This document shows, piece by piece, positions 1 to 7,653 of a stretch of DNA of 8,745 nucleotides. The DNA is from Dehalococcoidia bacterium (lineage in GTDB: Bacteria; Chloroflexota; Dehalococcoidia; GIF9; UBA5629). Below the pieces are notes generated by a model. The model saw nothing but the letters and a program-made list of their open reading frames with translations, did no database searches and was not told where the DNA came from. Made by a program: the position numbers and the translations under genes. The stretch's first letter is position 1. Every line of letters starts with the position of its first letter. The DNA lies in NCBI GenBank assembly GCA_028715025.1, contig JAQTLG010000055.1, positions 1 to 8,745 on the forward strand. The letters are read 5' to 3'.

Positions 1-2
1 CG

Positions 3-1046
3 GGGCAAGATCTTATAGGCTGCGGCGCCGACACGGTTGCCGGCAACCGGGATAAAACTGGGCTGGCGGAATCTCTGGCGGCCCGGCCTTTGCTCCAATC
101 CTCCCGCGCTGTTGCCCGGGGCCCCGGCAGAGTACGCAGTTTCGTCAAGATACAGGACGGATGCGATAGATTTTGCTCCTATTGCATCGTACCCTTCGTT
201 CGCCCAACAAAATACAGTGTAGATGCCGGCTCCGTGGTCGATGAAATCCGTTCAAGAGCCGCAGAAGGATACAAGGAGATTATCCTTACGGGCACTGAGA
301 TCGGCTCATACATCAGCAATGGACTGAATCTGATAGACCTGATCAAGCTCATCCTGCATGAAACATCTATTATAAGATTACACCTTACCTCACTGCAGCC
401 CCAGGAGATAACAGAGGAACTGCTGGCCTTGTGGCAGGATAGACGGCTATGCCGCCACTTTCACATGGCCCTGCAGAGCGGCAGCGATAAGGTGCTTAAA
501 CTGATGGGGAGGCGCTATACGACGGATATCTTCACACGGTCAGTAGAAATGGTGCGCGCATCGGTCCCCGATGCGTCAGTGACAACTGATATCATAGTGG
601 GTTTTCCCGGCGAATCTGACGAGGATTTCATAAATAGCCTCGAATTCTGCCGCCGCTTGAAATTCGCCGCCCTGCACATCTTCCCGTACTCCTCCAGGCC
701 GGGGACTGTGGCGGCGCAGATGACTGAGAGGGTGAGTGAACATATCAAGAGGCAACGCAGCGGTACCATGCTGGAGTTGGCCGCCAGCTCTGCGGATATA
801 TTCGCCGGACGCGTCATAGGTCAAACCAGAGAAATCCTCTGGGAAAAAGAGATGCGTCCGGGATCGCAGATTTACTCGGGTTTGACAGATAATTACATCC
901 GCGTTTACACCAGAAGCAGCCTCGATATCTCTAATACAATCTCCAGGACCCGTTTGGTCGGACACGTCAGTGATTCAGGGCCATCATTTATCATCAGGTC
1001 GAAAAAGCGCAAACAGGGTGGACTCTGGGGAAGCCTACTATTATGA
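3..1046 (+). CDS. mtaB: tRNA (N6-threonylcarbamoyladenosine-37 C2) methylthiotransferase MtaB, 5'-truncated by window
   Basis: This radical-SAM iron-sulfur enzyme adds a methylthio group to t6A37 of tRNAs that read ANN codons, acting in the cytoplasm. The reading frame is open to the window edge, so the true start lies upstream. About 347 residues are visible, against roughly 430 for the family, so most of the N-terminal methylthiotransferase domain and its cluster cysteines are missing. The visible part begins in the GADxVxGNRDK segment that closes that domain. The radical-SAM motif follows as Cx3Cx2C (DGCDRFCSYC), with cysteine codons at 162, 174 and 183. Next come an ILTGTEIG segment, GFPGESDEDF and HIFPYSSRPGT. 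The FPYSxRPGT block favours MtaB over MiaB or RimO. The last 70 or so residues look like a TRAM RNA-binding domain with a short basic tail. A TTG at 90 is only an internal codon. The stop overlaps the next start as ATGA, which suggests translational coupling. Confidence 0.93.
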   Translation, partial: GQDLIGCGADTVAGNRDKTGLAESLAARPLLQSSRAVARGPGRVRSFVKIQDGCDRFCSYCIVPFVRPTKYSVDAGSVVDEIRSRAAEGYKEIILTGTEIGSYISNGLNLIDLIKLILHETSIIRLHLTSLQPQEITEELLALWQDRRLCRHFHMALQSGSDKVLKLMGRRYTTDIFTRSVEMVRASVPDASVTTDIIVGFPGESDEDFINSLEFCRRLKFAALHIFPYSSRPGTVAAQMTERVSEHIKRQRSGTMLELAASSADIFAGRVIGQTREILWEKEMRPGSQIYSGLTDNYIRVYTRSSLDISNTISRTRLVGHVSDSGPSFIIRSKKRKQGGLWGSLLL

Positions 1047-1261
1047 AGATAGGAATCAAAGTCATCCCGCGCTCGTCCAGAGAAGAGATCGTTAAAACCG
1101 ATGGAGGTTATCTGGTCAGGGTTAAAGCACAGCCTAAGGAAGGCAAAGCTAACGAAGCAGTTATTAAGCTGGTGGCAGAGCACTTCGGGGTCGCCAGGTC
1201 AGAGGTGCGCATCACCAGCGGGCTGAGCGGACGCAACAAAATAGTTGAGATAAGGACATAA
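1043..1261 (+). CDS. DUF167/YggU-family small protein
   Basis: The 72-residue product matches the DUF167 (YggU) family in full length. The recognisable parts are an N-terminal strand with VIPRSSREEI, the central APxxGKANE-type block (here AQPKEGKANEAVIKLVAEHF) and the C-terminal ITSGLSGRNKIVEI. Members are small, soluble, compact alpha/beta proteins of unknown biochemical role, so no reaction can be assigned. The ATG lies inside the end of mtaB (ATGA overlap). A GGGGA stretch lies about 11 nt upstream, which is weak, so translation probably depends on ribosomes finishing mtaB. Family membership is clear from sequence. Any functional link to tRNA modification is inference from position alone. 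Confidence 0.92.
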   Translation: MKIGIKVIPRSSREEIVKTDGGYLVRVKAQPKEGKANEAVIKLVAEHFGVARSEVRITSGLSGRNKIVEIRT

Positions 1262-1266
1262 CGCGC

Positions 1267-1920
1267 ATGACATTCAACCGAAACGCCTATCTGCAACCTA
1301 GCGAACTCTGCGATTTCGACACCAGCCGTCAGATAAATCAAAAAGTGCTGGAACTGACTGCCGGCTGCACAACCCGTCAGTCAAGATTTGAAAAGATTTT
1401 TGCCTTCGTAAAAGAGCTGCCCTACGGTTTCGAGGACTGGGATTTAAAGGCCTCCGATATCCTGAAAAAAGGCTGGGGCATGTGTTCAGGCAAGACCAAC
1501 CTTCTGGTCGCCATGCTTCGGTCGGCAGGGATACCCGCGCGTTATCGTGTCTATCGTATTAAAGCGGACAGCACGCTATGGAGCCAGATGGGCCGGGCAA
1601 ATAGCCTGCCGGTACGGCTGGAGGAACTGGGCGATGAGCGGGACCATGTGGACTGCGAAGTATGGATCGAACATTGGATAGTCAGTGATCCGGGCCGAGA
1701 CAGCGCTATGGAGAAAGGGATACTCAAGCTGGGAGGGGACCTGAAAAGGCATGTGATAACCGATGAAAAAGGCAGGGAAAAATATCTGCGGCTGGCAGTT
1801 ATCGATCAATGGGCAAGACAGAGACAATCACGGCGTGCATTCCGCAGAGGCCGCACCGATGCTTTTACCGAGATCAATCGCCAGCTGGATCAGCTGAGAA
1901 AGTTCGGCTCAACTATTTGA
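1267..1920 (+). CDS. Transglutaminase-like (papain-fold) domain protein
   Basis: The 217-residue protein has a transglutaminase-like core. Around residues 62-98 is the helix carrying the nucleophile, DILKKGWGMCSGKTNLL, followed by LRSAGIPARYRVYRI. The putative triad is Cys73 in GMCSGK, His127 in DHVDCEVWI and Asp141 in WIVSDP, in the order and spacing usual for the fold, so the enzyme looks active. Bacterial members are usually proteases, amidases or transamidases; the substrate here cannot be told. There is no signal peptide or membrane segment, so a cytoplasmic location is expected, unlike the many exported members. The C-terminal 40 residues are Arg/Gln-rich (QRQSRRAFRRGR). An AAGGA about 10 nt before the ATG could serve as ribosome binding site. 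The gene starts 5 bp after the DUF167 stop, so the three genes probably form one transcript. Its 3' end overlaps the opposing lipoprotein gene by 8 bp. Confidence 0.85.
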   Translation: MTFNRNAYLQPSELCDFDTSRQINQKVLELTAGCTTRQSRFEKIFAFVKELPYGFEDWDLKASDILKKGWGMCSGKTNLLVAMLRSAGIPARYRVYRIKADSTLWSQMGRANSLPVRLEELGDERDHVDCEVWIEHWIVSDPGRDSAMEKGILKLGGDLKRHVITDEKGREKYLRLAVIDQWARQRQSRRAFRRGRTDAFTEINRQLDQLRKFGSTI

Positions 1921-2566
1921 CATTGACCGTTACCGTCTGAAATTGGGCGCCTTCGGGGCTGGTAACAGTCAACATATAGGTGGTTGTGGCGGTCGGCAAC
2001 ACCTGTGTACTGCCTTCGCCGGAAACGGTACCCACATTCTTGTCAATGGATACAGAAGATCCGTTTATCGTCTGCCAGCTTAATATCGAAGAGCCGCCGC
2101 TACGGATCACATTAGGAGTAGCTGTAAATGACTTGATCACAGGTGTATCAATCGTGGGAGGCACTCCGGATACGGTCAGAGTTGTTGTGGCCACTATGGA
2201 ACCCTGGTTATTGGTTGCCGTCAGCCTGTATGTCGTGGTAAACGGTGGATTGACCGGCTGGGAACCTTGCGGACGAATGATAGTGAAACCCGGCTCAATC
2301 TCGACATCATAGCCATTTCGCACGTCCCATGTCAGCGTGGCATAATCGCCCGACACGATATTGGCGGGAACGACATTAAATATAGCCACTTCGGGCAGAT
2401 TAAAGGACGGCGTTGTCACCTGTGCCGGAGCGGGTGAAACTGTATCCGTCTGCGAAGGCGTAGAGGGTTTTTCCGCCGGAGAGGGTGACGCCGGGGGCGT
2501 CACCACTGTCACACACCCTACCGCCAGGATTATAATAACGACCAATGCCAATACTATTTTTCTCAT
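1913..2566 (-). CDS. Lipoprotein with two Ig-like domains
   Basis: The 217-residue product begins with a lipoprotein signal: MRK, a hydrophobic stretch, and a lipobox AVGC with Cys18 as the likely lipidated residue. Residues 19-55 are a Pro/Thr/Ser-rich linker typical of surface tethering. Two tandem beta-sandwich modules follow, at about 59-134 and 142-217. Each has the pattern of an Ixx(F)xxxPxxIxSG opening, a TLTW or SILSW strand, and a TTTYxLTxT strand near the end. This Ig-like type is common in secreted proteins of Chloroflexota and other bacteria and usually mediates display or binding rather than catalysis. No enzymatic domain is present. The ATG is well supported by an upstream AGGAGA. 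The gene lies 81 bp downstream of the peroxiredoxin gene on the same strand, so co-transcription is possible but not shown. The ligand is unknown. Confidence 0.87.
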   Translation of the reverse strand: MRKIVLALVVIIILAVGCVTVVTPPASPSPAEKPSTPSQTDTVSPAPAQVTTPSFNLPEVAIFNVVPANIVSGDYATLTWDVRNGYDVEIEPGFTIIRPQGSQPVNPPFTTTYRLTATNNQGSIVATTTLTVSGVPPTIDTPVIKSFTATPNVIRSGGSSILSWQTINGSSVSIDKNVGTVSGEGSTQVLPTATTTYMLTVTSPEGAQFQTVTVNVK

Positions 2567-2572
2567 AGCAAT

Positions 2573-2578
2573 TCTCCT
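2573..2578 (-). promoter_or_regulatory. Shine-Dalgarno AGGAGA of the Ig-like lipoprotein gene
   Basis: Reading the minus strand, AGGAGA is followed by six bases and then the ATG at 2566. This is a near-ideal ribosome binding site and fixes the start of the lipoprotein with its complete signal peptide. Confidence 0.75.
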
Positions 2579-2647
2579 ATATTTGGCCGGCCGGACATTT
2601 CATTAAACATGTTTTAACAATTACCCTGCCGTCCAGGCCACTTATCT

Positions 2648-3124
2648 CTACGACATTCGCCTGATAAACTCGATAATCTCATCTATATCCGGCAACTGAC
2701 TCAATGGATATGTTTTAAAAAATGCAATCACGCCACTGTCATCGATAATAATATTGGCCCTCTCGGAAAAACCGTTTTTTCCGCGGAATATATCGAATAA
2801 TTTGGCCGCTGCGCCATGCGGCCAGAAATCGGAGAGCAGAGGGATTTTCTTGATATCAAGGCTCTCAGCCCACGCCTTTTTAGAAGGCACGGGATCGACA
2901 CTCAATCCCACCGGGACGGTTTTCAACGACTCGAAGACTGCAAAATTCTTTTCAAGCGAGAGCATCTGACTGGCGCATACAGCTGTCCAGGCCAGCGGAT
3001 GAAAGGAAAGCAGTACGCGTTTACCCCTTTGTGCGAATAGGATGAAGTTGTTCCCGTTATGGTCCTGAAGAGTGAAGTCGCCGGCGCTGTCGCCGACCTT
3101 GACTCTGCGTATAATCTCCGCCAA
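2648..3124 (-). CDS. 1-Cys peroxiredoxin, AhpC/TSA family
   Basis: This 158-residue thioredoxin-fold peroxidase should reduce hydrogen peroxide and organic hydroperoxides in the cytoplasm. The active-site signature PxxxTxxC is present as PLAWTAVC, giving Pro43, Thr47 and peroxidatic Cys50. Arg122 in FSERANIIIDD is the likely conserved catalytic arginine. Cys50 is the only cysteine in the protein, so there is no resolving cysteine. It must be a 1-Cys type that is recycled by an external thiol or thioredoxin-like partner not seen here. The N-terminal VGDSAGDFTLQDHNG segment and the overall length fit the AhpE/Bcp-like subgroup. The start is TTG at 3124; a perfect AAGGAGGT five bases upstream supports it. 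The gene diverges from the icmF gene across a 246-bp intergenic region. Subfamily assignment is by eye only. Confidence 0.9.
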   Translation of the reverse strand: MAEIIRRVKVGDSAGDFTLQDHNGNNFILFAQRGKRVLLSFHPLAWTAVCASQMLSLEKNFAVFESLKTVPVGLSVDPVPSKKAWAESLDIKKIPLLSDFWPHGAAAKLFDIFRGKNGFSERANIIIDDSGVIAFFKTYPLSQLPDIDEIIEFIRRMS

Positions 3125-3129
3125 ATTCT

Positions 3130-3137
3130 ACCTCCTT
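3130..3137 (-). promoter_or_regulatory. Strong Shine-Dalgarno (AAGGAGGT) selecting a TTG start
   Basis: On the minus strand, AAGGAGGT lies five bases before a TTG codon at 3124. It matches the 16S rRNA anti-SD consensus in full and is the main reason to accept the non-ATG start of the peroxiredoxin. Confidence 0.8.
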
Positions 3138-3143
3138 GTTACA

Positions 3144-3163
3144 GGTCAATATTTGATCTGACC
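3144..3163. promoter_or_regulatory. Possible operator: inverted repeat GGTCA-N10-TGACC
   Basis: The two arms GGTCA and TGACC are exact complements separated by ten bases, with a second imperfect dyad (TCAA-TAT-TTGA) inside. The element sits between the predicted -10 box of the peroxiredoxin promoter and its ribosome binding site, just after the expected transcription start. That is a usual place for a repressor site. The arms are short, so chance occurrence is quite possible, and no regulator is encoded in the window. Confidence 0.3.
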
Positions 3164-3173
3164 GTGCATCATA

Positions 3174-3202
3174 ATTATATCTCGCCGCATCGACGATGAT
3201 AA
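3174..3202 (-). promoter_or_regulatory. Putative sigma-70-type promoter of the peroxiredoxin gene
   Basis: On the minus strand a perfect TATAAT (3179 to 3174) is preceded, after 17 bases, by TTATCA (3202 to 3197), which matches four of six -35 consensus positions. Transcription would start near 3167, about 43 bases before the TTG start. The -10 match and spacing are good; the -35 match is weak. Confidence 0.45.
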
Positions 3203-3252
3203 ATTCAATCGTTCGGCCGGCGCATGATGAAACAGAATAAAACGGCTGGCGA

Positions 3253-3261
3253 TGATATAAT
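3253..3261 (+). promoter_or_regulatory. Putative extended -10 promoter of icmF (TGATATAAT)
   Basis: TGA followed by TATAAT fits the extended -10 form TGnTATAAT, which can work without a good -35 box; none is seen at the usual distance upstream. Transcription would start near 3268 and leave a leader of about 100 bases before the icmF ATG. A TTGACC at 3262-3267 could be the -35 of an alternative, downstream promoter, but its -10 partner (GATAAA, 19 bases away) is poor. Confidence 0.4.
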
Positions 3262-3370
3262 TTGACCGGAACTGATCGACCTGATGGATAAATAGGCCGG
3301 TGTGGTTAAATCCCGCGGTTTAGACTAAAATATTGCAGGCTTTAAGCCAATCTCACATAAAAGGGTAGAC

Positions 3371-6300
3371 ATGGGCGAAATCAAACATGCACGGCATGAA
3401 CTCAAACATCGGGTCAGGGTAGTAACCGCAACTGCCTTGTTCGATGGCCACGACGCAGCCATCAACATTATGCGCAGGCTGATCCAGGCCGGCGGCGCTG
3501 AGGTCATCCACCTCGGCCACAGCCGGTCGGTAGGCGAGATAGTGGAAGCAGCCATCCAGGAAGATGTGCAGGCTGTGGCTATTTCCTCTTACCAGGGCGG
3601 CCATATGGAGTTCTTCAAGTACATGAAGGACATGTTCGATAAACTCGGAGCGGGACATATAAGGATCTTCGGTGGTGGTGGTGGCGTCATACGCCCCAAT
3701 GAGATAAAGGAGCTGCAGGAGTACGGCATCGAGCGCATTTACGATCCTGAGGACGGCCGCAACATGGGACTGGTTGGCATGATAGACGACCTGCTGCAGC
3801 GTTGCGACTTCCATACCATCGGTATTACCTCCGAACACGACAAGTCTAAACGCGGCGCAGCCATTCCGGCGCCGGCCAAACTCAATACGCAGGAACCCGC
3901 AAAGGTTGCCCGCATGATCACGCTGGCTGAGATGGGAGTCGATCCATGGTCCAAGTACAGCGATATATTGAAAGAGAAAGCCGGCCAGAACAGGGCCCCG
4001 GTGATTGGAGTAACCGGCACGGGAGGCTCAGGTAAAAGCTCGCTGCTGGATGAACTGGTACTGCGCTTCAGGACGGATAATCCCGGCAAAACGGTGGCGG
4101 TGCTTTCAGCCGATCCCTCCAAACGCCGAACCGGGGGCGCACTGCTGGGCGACCGTATCCGCATGAACTACGTATACGGCGGCAATGTATATATGCGTTC
4201 CCTTGCCACCAGAGGATCAAAAACCGAGGTCCCCGAGGTGATCCAGGATGCTATCGATGTGGTAAAAGCGGCCGGCTATGATCTGGTTCTGGTGGAGACC
4301 GCAGGCATCGGCCAGGGCGATACAGCCATAGTGGACATATCGGACGTCTGCCTCTATGTCATGACCGCCGAGTATGGGGCACCCACGCAGCTTGAGAAGA
4401 TAGATATGCTGGATTTCGCGGATATTGTGGTGCTCAATAAATACGACAAAAAAGGCTCCGAGGACGCCCTGCGTGACGTCAGGAGAGTATTGAGGCGTAC
4501 ACACGAGAAATTCGATGCGCCGCTGGAAAGCATGCCGGTCTACGGCACCATCGCATCACGCTACAACGACGAGGGCGTAAACGGCTTGTACGCCGGGCTT
4601 CTTGACTGTATCAACAGAAAATGCGGACAACAGTTTATATGCAGTATACCTGAAGACATCGTGTCACATACAAGCTCAGTACGATTTGCCATCCCGCCTG
4701 ACCGCATACGATATCTGGGAGAGATCGCCGAAACGGTGCACGATTATAAAAAGGGTGTGCATAAACAGGCCGAGATTGCCCGGCGCATCCAAGAGCTGCG
4801 CTCTGCACTGGTGGAAATTGAAGATGAGCCCGCACGGGAGGCTATCGAAAAGAAAGTGGCGTCTCTACACGATAAGCTCAAACCGGAATGCCGCAAACTG
4901 CTGTCAGGCTGGGACGAGCTGCGCAGGACCTATAGTGGCGACTACTTCCGCTATAGTGTACGCGGCCAGGAATATAAAGTGGAGCTGATCGATACTACGC
5001 TGGCCGGCACTAATATTCCCCGGGTTATCGTGCCGGATCTGAAAGACCATGGCGAGAGGCTGAGGTACCTGATGCTTGAGAACGTGCCGGGGCACTATCC
5101 CTATACTGCAGGAGTTTTCCCCTTCAGGCGCAAGGGAGAGGATCCTAAACGCCAGTTCGCGGGTGAGGGAGGGCCGGTGCGCACCAATACGCGCTTTCAC
5201 TTCCTTTCACAGAACGACGAGGCCAAGCGCCTGTCCACCGCCTTCGACGCCGTCACCCTCTTCGGCGAAGATCCTCAGGAGAGCCCCGACATCTTGGGCA
5301 AGATCGGAGAGTCCGGCGTATCTATATGCACACTGGAAGATATCAAGAAACTGTATGCAGGTTTCGACCTGTGCTCTCCCAATACATCGGTCTCCATGAC
5401 CATAAATGGCCCGGCTCCTATAATGCTGGCTTTCTTCCTTAACGCAGCCATCGACCAGCAGGTTGACAGATTCACGGAACAACACGGGCGGCTTCCCACA
5501 CCGGACGAGCACGCGAGGATTAAAGCACAAACGCTGTCCATCGTCCGCGGCACGGTCCAGGCCGATATTCTTAAGGAGGACCAGGGACAGAACAGCTGCA
5601 TCTTCTCGATTGAGTTCGCACTCAAGATGATGGGAGATATCCAGGAGTACTTCATCAATCATAACGTGCGCAATTATTACTCCGTCTCCATCTCGGGCTA
5701 CCATATCGCCGAGGCGGGCGCCAACCCCATAACTCAGGTGGCGTTCACGCTGGCGAACGGGTTTACCTACGTGGAATACTATCTATCAAGGGGATTCCCC
5801 ATCGATTCATTCGCGCCCAACCTGTCCTTCTTTTTCTCAAACGGCATGGATGCCGAGTACACGGTAATCGGCCGGGTGGCCCGCCGCATCTGGGCGGTGG
5901 CGATGCGTGAAAAATACGGCGGCAACGAACGCAGCCAGCAGCTTAAATACCATATACAGACCTCGGGCAGGTCTCTGCACGCTCAGGAGATACAGTTCAA
6001 CGATATCCGCACCACACTCCAGGCGGTGCTGGCTTTTTATGATAACTGCAATTCGCTCCACACAAACTCTTATGATGAAGCTATAACCACTCCCACCGAA
6101 GAATCTGTCAGACGAGCTATGGCGATTCAGCTCATCATCACACGCGAGTTCGGGCTGACCAAGAACGAAAACGCCTGGCAGGGCTCTTACATACTGGAGC
6201 AATTGACCGACCTGGTAGAGGAGGGCATACTGGATGAGTTCGAACGTATCTCCAAGCGAGGCGGAGTGCTGGGCGGTATGGAGCTGCAGTACCAGCGCGG

Positions 6301-6649
6301 CAAGATCCAGGATGAATCGATGCTCTATGAACAGCGCAAACATTCAGGAGAGCTGCCTATCATCGGTGTCAATACGTTTTTAAATCCCAGGGAGGGCAAC
6401 CTGATCCCGTTTGATATACCTCTCAGCCGCTCGACCGTAGAGGAAAAACAGGAACAAATTAATAATCTGCGCAGCTTTCAGAAAACTAACTCTGCCAGAG
6501 CCATAGAATCGCTCAAGAAACTGCAGCAGGTAGCTCGTGAAGGTGGCAATATCTTCGAGCAGATGATGGAAACAGCGCGTTACGCCTCGCTGGGGCAGAT
6601 AACAGGCGCACTCTACGAAGTTGGCGGCAAATACCGGCGTAACATGTGA
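3371..6649 (+). CDS. icmF: Fused isobutyryl-CoA mutase IcmF (B12-dependent mutase with built-in GTPase chaperone)
   Basis: The 1092-residue enzyme interconverts isobutyryl-CoA and n-butyryl-CoA by an adenosylcobalamin radical mechanism in the cytoplasm. Residues about 13-145 are the B12-binding domain, with DGHD at 25-28 (His27 the expected lower cobalt ligand), SSYQGGH and a GGGGG turn. Residues about 205-415 are the MeaB-like G domain: P-loop GTGGSGKS at 216-223, [19 protein letters not shown] at 309-317 and base-specificity NKYD at 356-359. A charged helical linker (about 450-515) leads to the mutase barrel, with [11 protein letters not shown] carrying His778. Gln740 in DQGQNSCIF stands where methylmalonyl-CoA mutase has its carboxylate-binding Arg, and a Phe in GVFPF (583 or 585) replaces its Tyr. 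Both favour isobutyryl/butyryl-CoA. Length and domain order are normal for IcmF and no lesion is seen. Context gives no pathway partner; branched-chain acid or butyrate metabolism is inferred from family knowledge. Confidence 0.96.
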   Translation: MGEIKHARHELKHRVRVVTATALFDGHDAAINIMRRLIQAGGAEVIHLGHSRSVGEIVEAAIQEDVQAVAISSYQGGHMEFFKYMKDMFDKLGAGHIRIFGGGGGVIRPNEIKELQEYGIERIYDPEDGRNMGLVGMIDDLLQRCDFHTIGITSEHDKSKRGAAIPAPAKLNTQEPAKVARMITLAEMGVDPWSKYSDILKEKAGQNRAPVIGVTGTGGSGKSSLLDELVLRFRTDNPGKTVAVLSADPSKRRTGGALLGDRIRMNYVYGGNVYMRSLATRGSKTEVPEVIQDAIDVVKAAGYDLVLVETAGIGQGDTAIVDISDVCLYVMTAEYGAPTQLEKIDMLDFADIVVLNKYDKKGSEDALRDVRRVLRRTHEKFDAPLESMPVYGTIASRYNDEGVNGLYAGLLDCINRKCGQQFICSIPEDIVSHTSSVRFAIPPDRIRYLGEIAETVHDYKKGVHKQAEIARRIQELRSALVEIEDEPAREAIEKKVASLHDKLKPECRKLLSGWDELRRTYSGDYFRYSVRGQEYKVELIDTTLAGTNIPRVIVPDLKDHGERLRYLMLENVPGHYPYTAGVFPFRRKGEDPKRQFAGEGGPVRTNTRFHFLSQNDEAKRLSTAFDAVTLFGEDPQESPDILGKIGESGVSICTLEDIKKLYAGFDLCSPNTSVSMTINGPAPIMLAFFLNAAIDQQVDRFTEQHGRLPTPDEHARIKAQTLSIVRGTVQADILKEDQGQNSCIFSIEFALKMMGDIQEYFINHNVRNYYSVSISGYHIAEAGANPITQVAFTLANGFTYVEYYLSRGFPIDSFAPNLSFFFSNGMDAEYTVIGRVARRIWAVAMREKYGGNERSQQLKYHIQTSGRSLHAQEIQFNDIRTTLQAVLAFYDNCNSLHTNSYDEAITTPTEESVRRAMAIQLIITREFGLTKNENAWQGSYILEQLTDLVEEGILDEFERISKRGGVLGGMELQYQRGKIQDESMLYEQRKHSGELPIIGVNTFLNPREGNLIPFDIPLSRSTVEEKQEQINNLRSFQKTNSARAIESLKKLQQVAREGGNIFEQMMETARYASLGQITGALYEVGGKYRRNM

Positions 6650-6765
6650 CGCCGCATCGGCTGCTTCATGGCCTGCAATGATATAGAGATCCGGCTAAAT
6701 ATCCCTGTCAACCCACCCCTCGCCTGACATCAACACCGTGTGGCGGTCTGCGGATGTATGTCCGA
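6650..6765. other. Convergent intergenic spacer
   Basis: This 116-bp gap lies between the ends of icmF and the PAC2-family gene, which point at each other. Short complementary arms occur (for example GCCG-CAT-CGGC near 6651), but none is followed by a T-run on either strand, so no terminator is called. No small ORF of note was seen. Confidence 0.5.
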
Positions 6766-7647
6766 TCAGTCTTCCTGGCGCTGGTCGCGCAGAAAGTCCT
6801 CTATGTCCTTGATTATCTGCTCCGATCCTTCGGGCTCTACACCTGTAGCGTTTCCATCAAGATCGTACTGTTCTTCCAGCGATCGCAGGAAGATGCGCAT
6901 CTGCTCGTTTTCGGAGATCAGTCGGTCCAGTATTCCGCACAGGCTGTCGGCCGATCTCTTCAGATCGCCGAGATCAAGATCAAGGGCCAACAGAGTGATG
7001 ATTTTCTTTACGGTTTCAAAGCATACCATGGGATTGCTCTCGGCGCGTATATAGAAGGGCACATGTCCCCATATGCTGACGGCGGGTATTCGGCGCATAG
7101 CACAGACGCTCAGCAACGGCCCATGGATACTGCTGGGTCCGGTGTAACTGATAGGTTCAATCCCTGCCTGCTCGAGCAGCTCGATCATAACCTGGTCATT
7201 GACCAGCCCGCTGATACGCGTCTCTCGCGTATGTGGGATCCTGTCGTACAGCCCTCCAACGGCATATACACGATGCGCATTGTAATAGCCCGCCATGTCA
7301 GCGATCACTTCGGCATACGATTGCCATCTCATCTGCGGTTCGATGCCGCTGAAAATAATGAGGTCGCGGGGCCCAACTGGATTGTGCCAGTAGTATAGGC
7401 TGTTGGCCGGCATAAGAATGGGCCACAGCATGCCGTTCTCGACATTAATAGAGGGCCTTATCTTGTCGAAATCGTAATAATCGTCCGATTTCATCTCGGC
7501 AAATTTCACGGCAGGCAGCTTTTTTATCATGTAGGACACTGTGCCCGTGGAAACCTGGGCAGCATCGGGCCAACCGACAAAGGCCGCTACCAGATCGGGT
7601 TGGCGCAGCGAAGGCTGTTCAAGAAAAACAATATTGCTCGGTTCCAT
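6766..7647 (-). CDS. PAC2-family protein (proteasome assembly chaperone 2-like)
   Basis: The 293-residue protein matches the PAC2 family (formerly DUF75). Near the N-terminus AAFVGWPDAAQVSTGTVSYM carries the diagnostic GWPDA motif at 25-29. It is followed by FAEMKSDDYYDFDKIRP (49-65), a WPI segment, a GGLYDRIPHTR motif at 131-141 and IHGPLLSVCAMRRIPAVSIW. The C-terminus is a helical, acidic extension ending in IIKDIEDFLRDQRQED. Eukaryotic and archaeal relatives help assemble the 20S proteasome. Bacterial members also occur in organisms without known proteasomes and their role is not established. There is no signal peptide, so it should be cytoplasmic. The ATG lies 6 bp after the stop of the upstream lipoprotein gene with no clear ribosome binding site, so translation is probably coupled. 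No proteasome or ATPase gene is in the window. Confidence 0.9.
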   Translation of the reverse strand: MEPSNIVFLEQPSLRQPDLVAAFVGWPDAAQVSTGTVSYMIKKLPAVKFAEMKSDDYYDFDKIRPSINVENGMLWPILMPANSLYYWHNPVGPRDLIIFSGIEPQMRWQSYAEVIADMAGYYNAHRVYAVGGLYDRIPHTRETRISGLVNDQVMIELLEQAGIEPISYTGPSSIHGPLLSVCAMRRIPAVSIWGHVPFYIRAESNPMVCFETVKKIITLLALDLDLGDLKRSADSLCGILDRLISENEQMRIFLRSLEEQYDLDGNATGVEPEGSEQIIKDIEDFLRDQRQED

Positions 7648-7653
7648 TTTGCT

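Noticed and set aside
37..222. 61-residue plus-strand ORF near the left edge
   Set aside because: It overlaps the mtaB frame, which carries the Cx3Cx2C radical-SAM motif and is open to the window start.
515..965. Overlapping minus-strand ORFs inside mtaB
   Set aside because: They are shadows of the methylthiotransferase coding sequence and show no domain or ribosome binding site of note.
3262..3370. Possible cobalamin riboswitch in the icmF leader
   Set aside because: The leader is only about 100 bases, about half the usual size, and no B12-box-like GCCACTG element is seen.
3353..3838. 161-residue minus-strand ORF over the start of icmF
   Set aside because: It lies antisense to the B12-binding domain, whose motifs are clear on the plus strand; its translation shows no recognisable domain. 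The same applies to the minus-strand ORFs at 3739-4164, 5207-5704, 5275-5658 and 5837-6343.
6650..6765. Rho-independent terminator between the convergent genes
   Set aside because: The possible stems are four base pairs long and none is followed by a run of T on either strand.
6754..7398. 214-residue plus-strand ORF
   Set aside because: It is antisense to the PAC2-family gene, which has family motifs through the whole region. No domain is seen in the plus-strand product.
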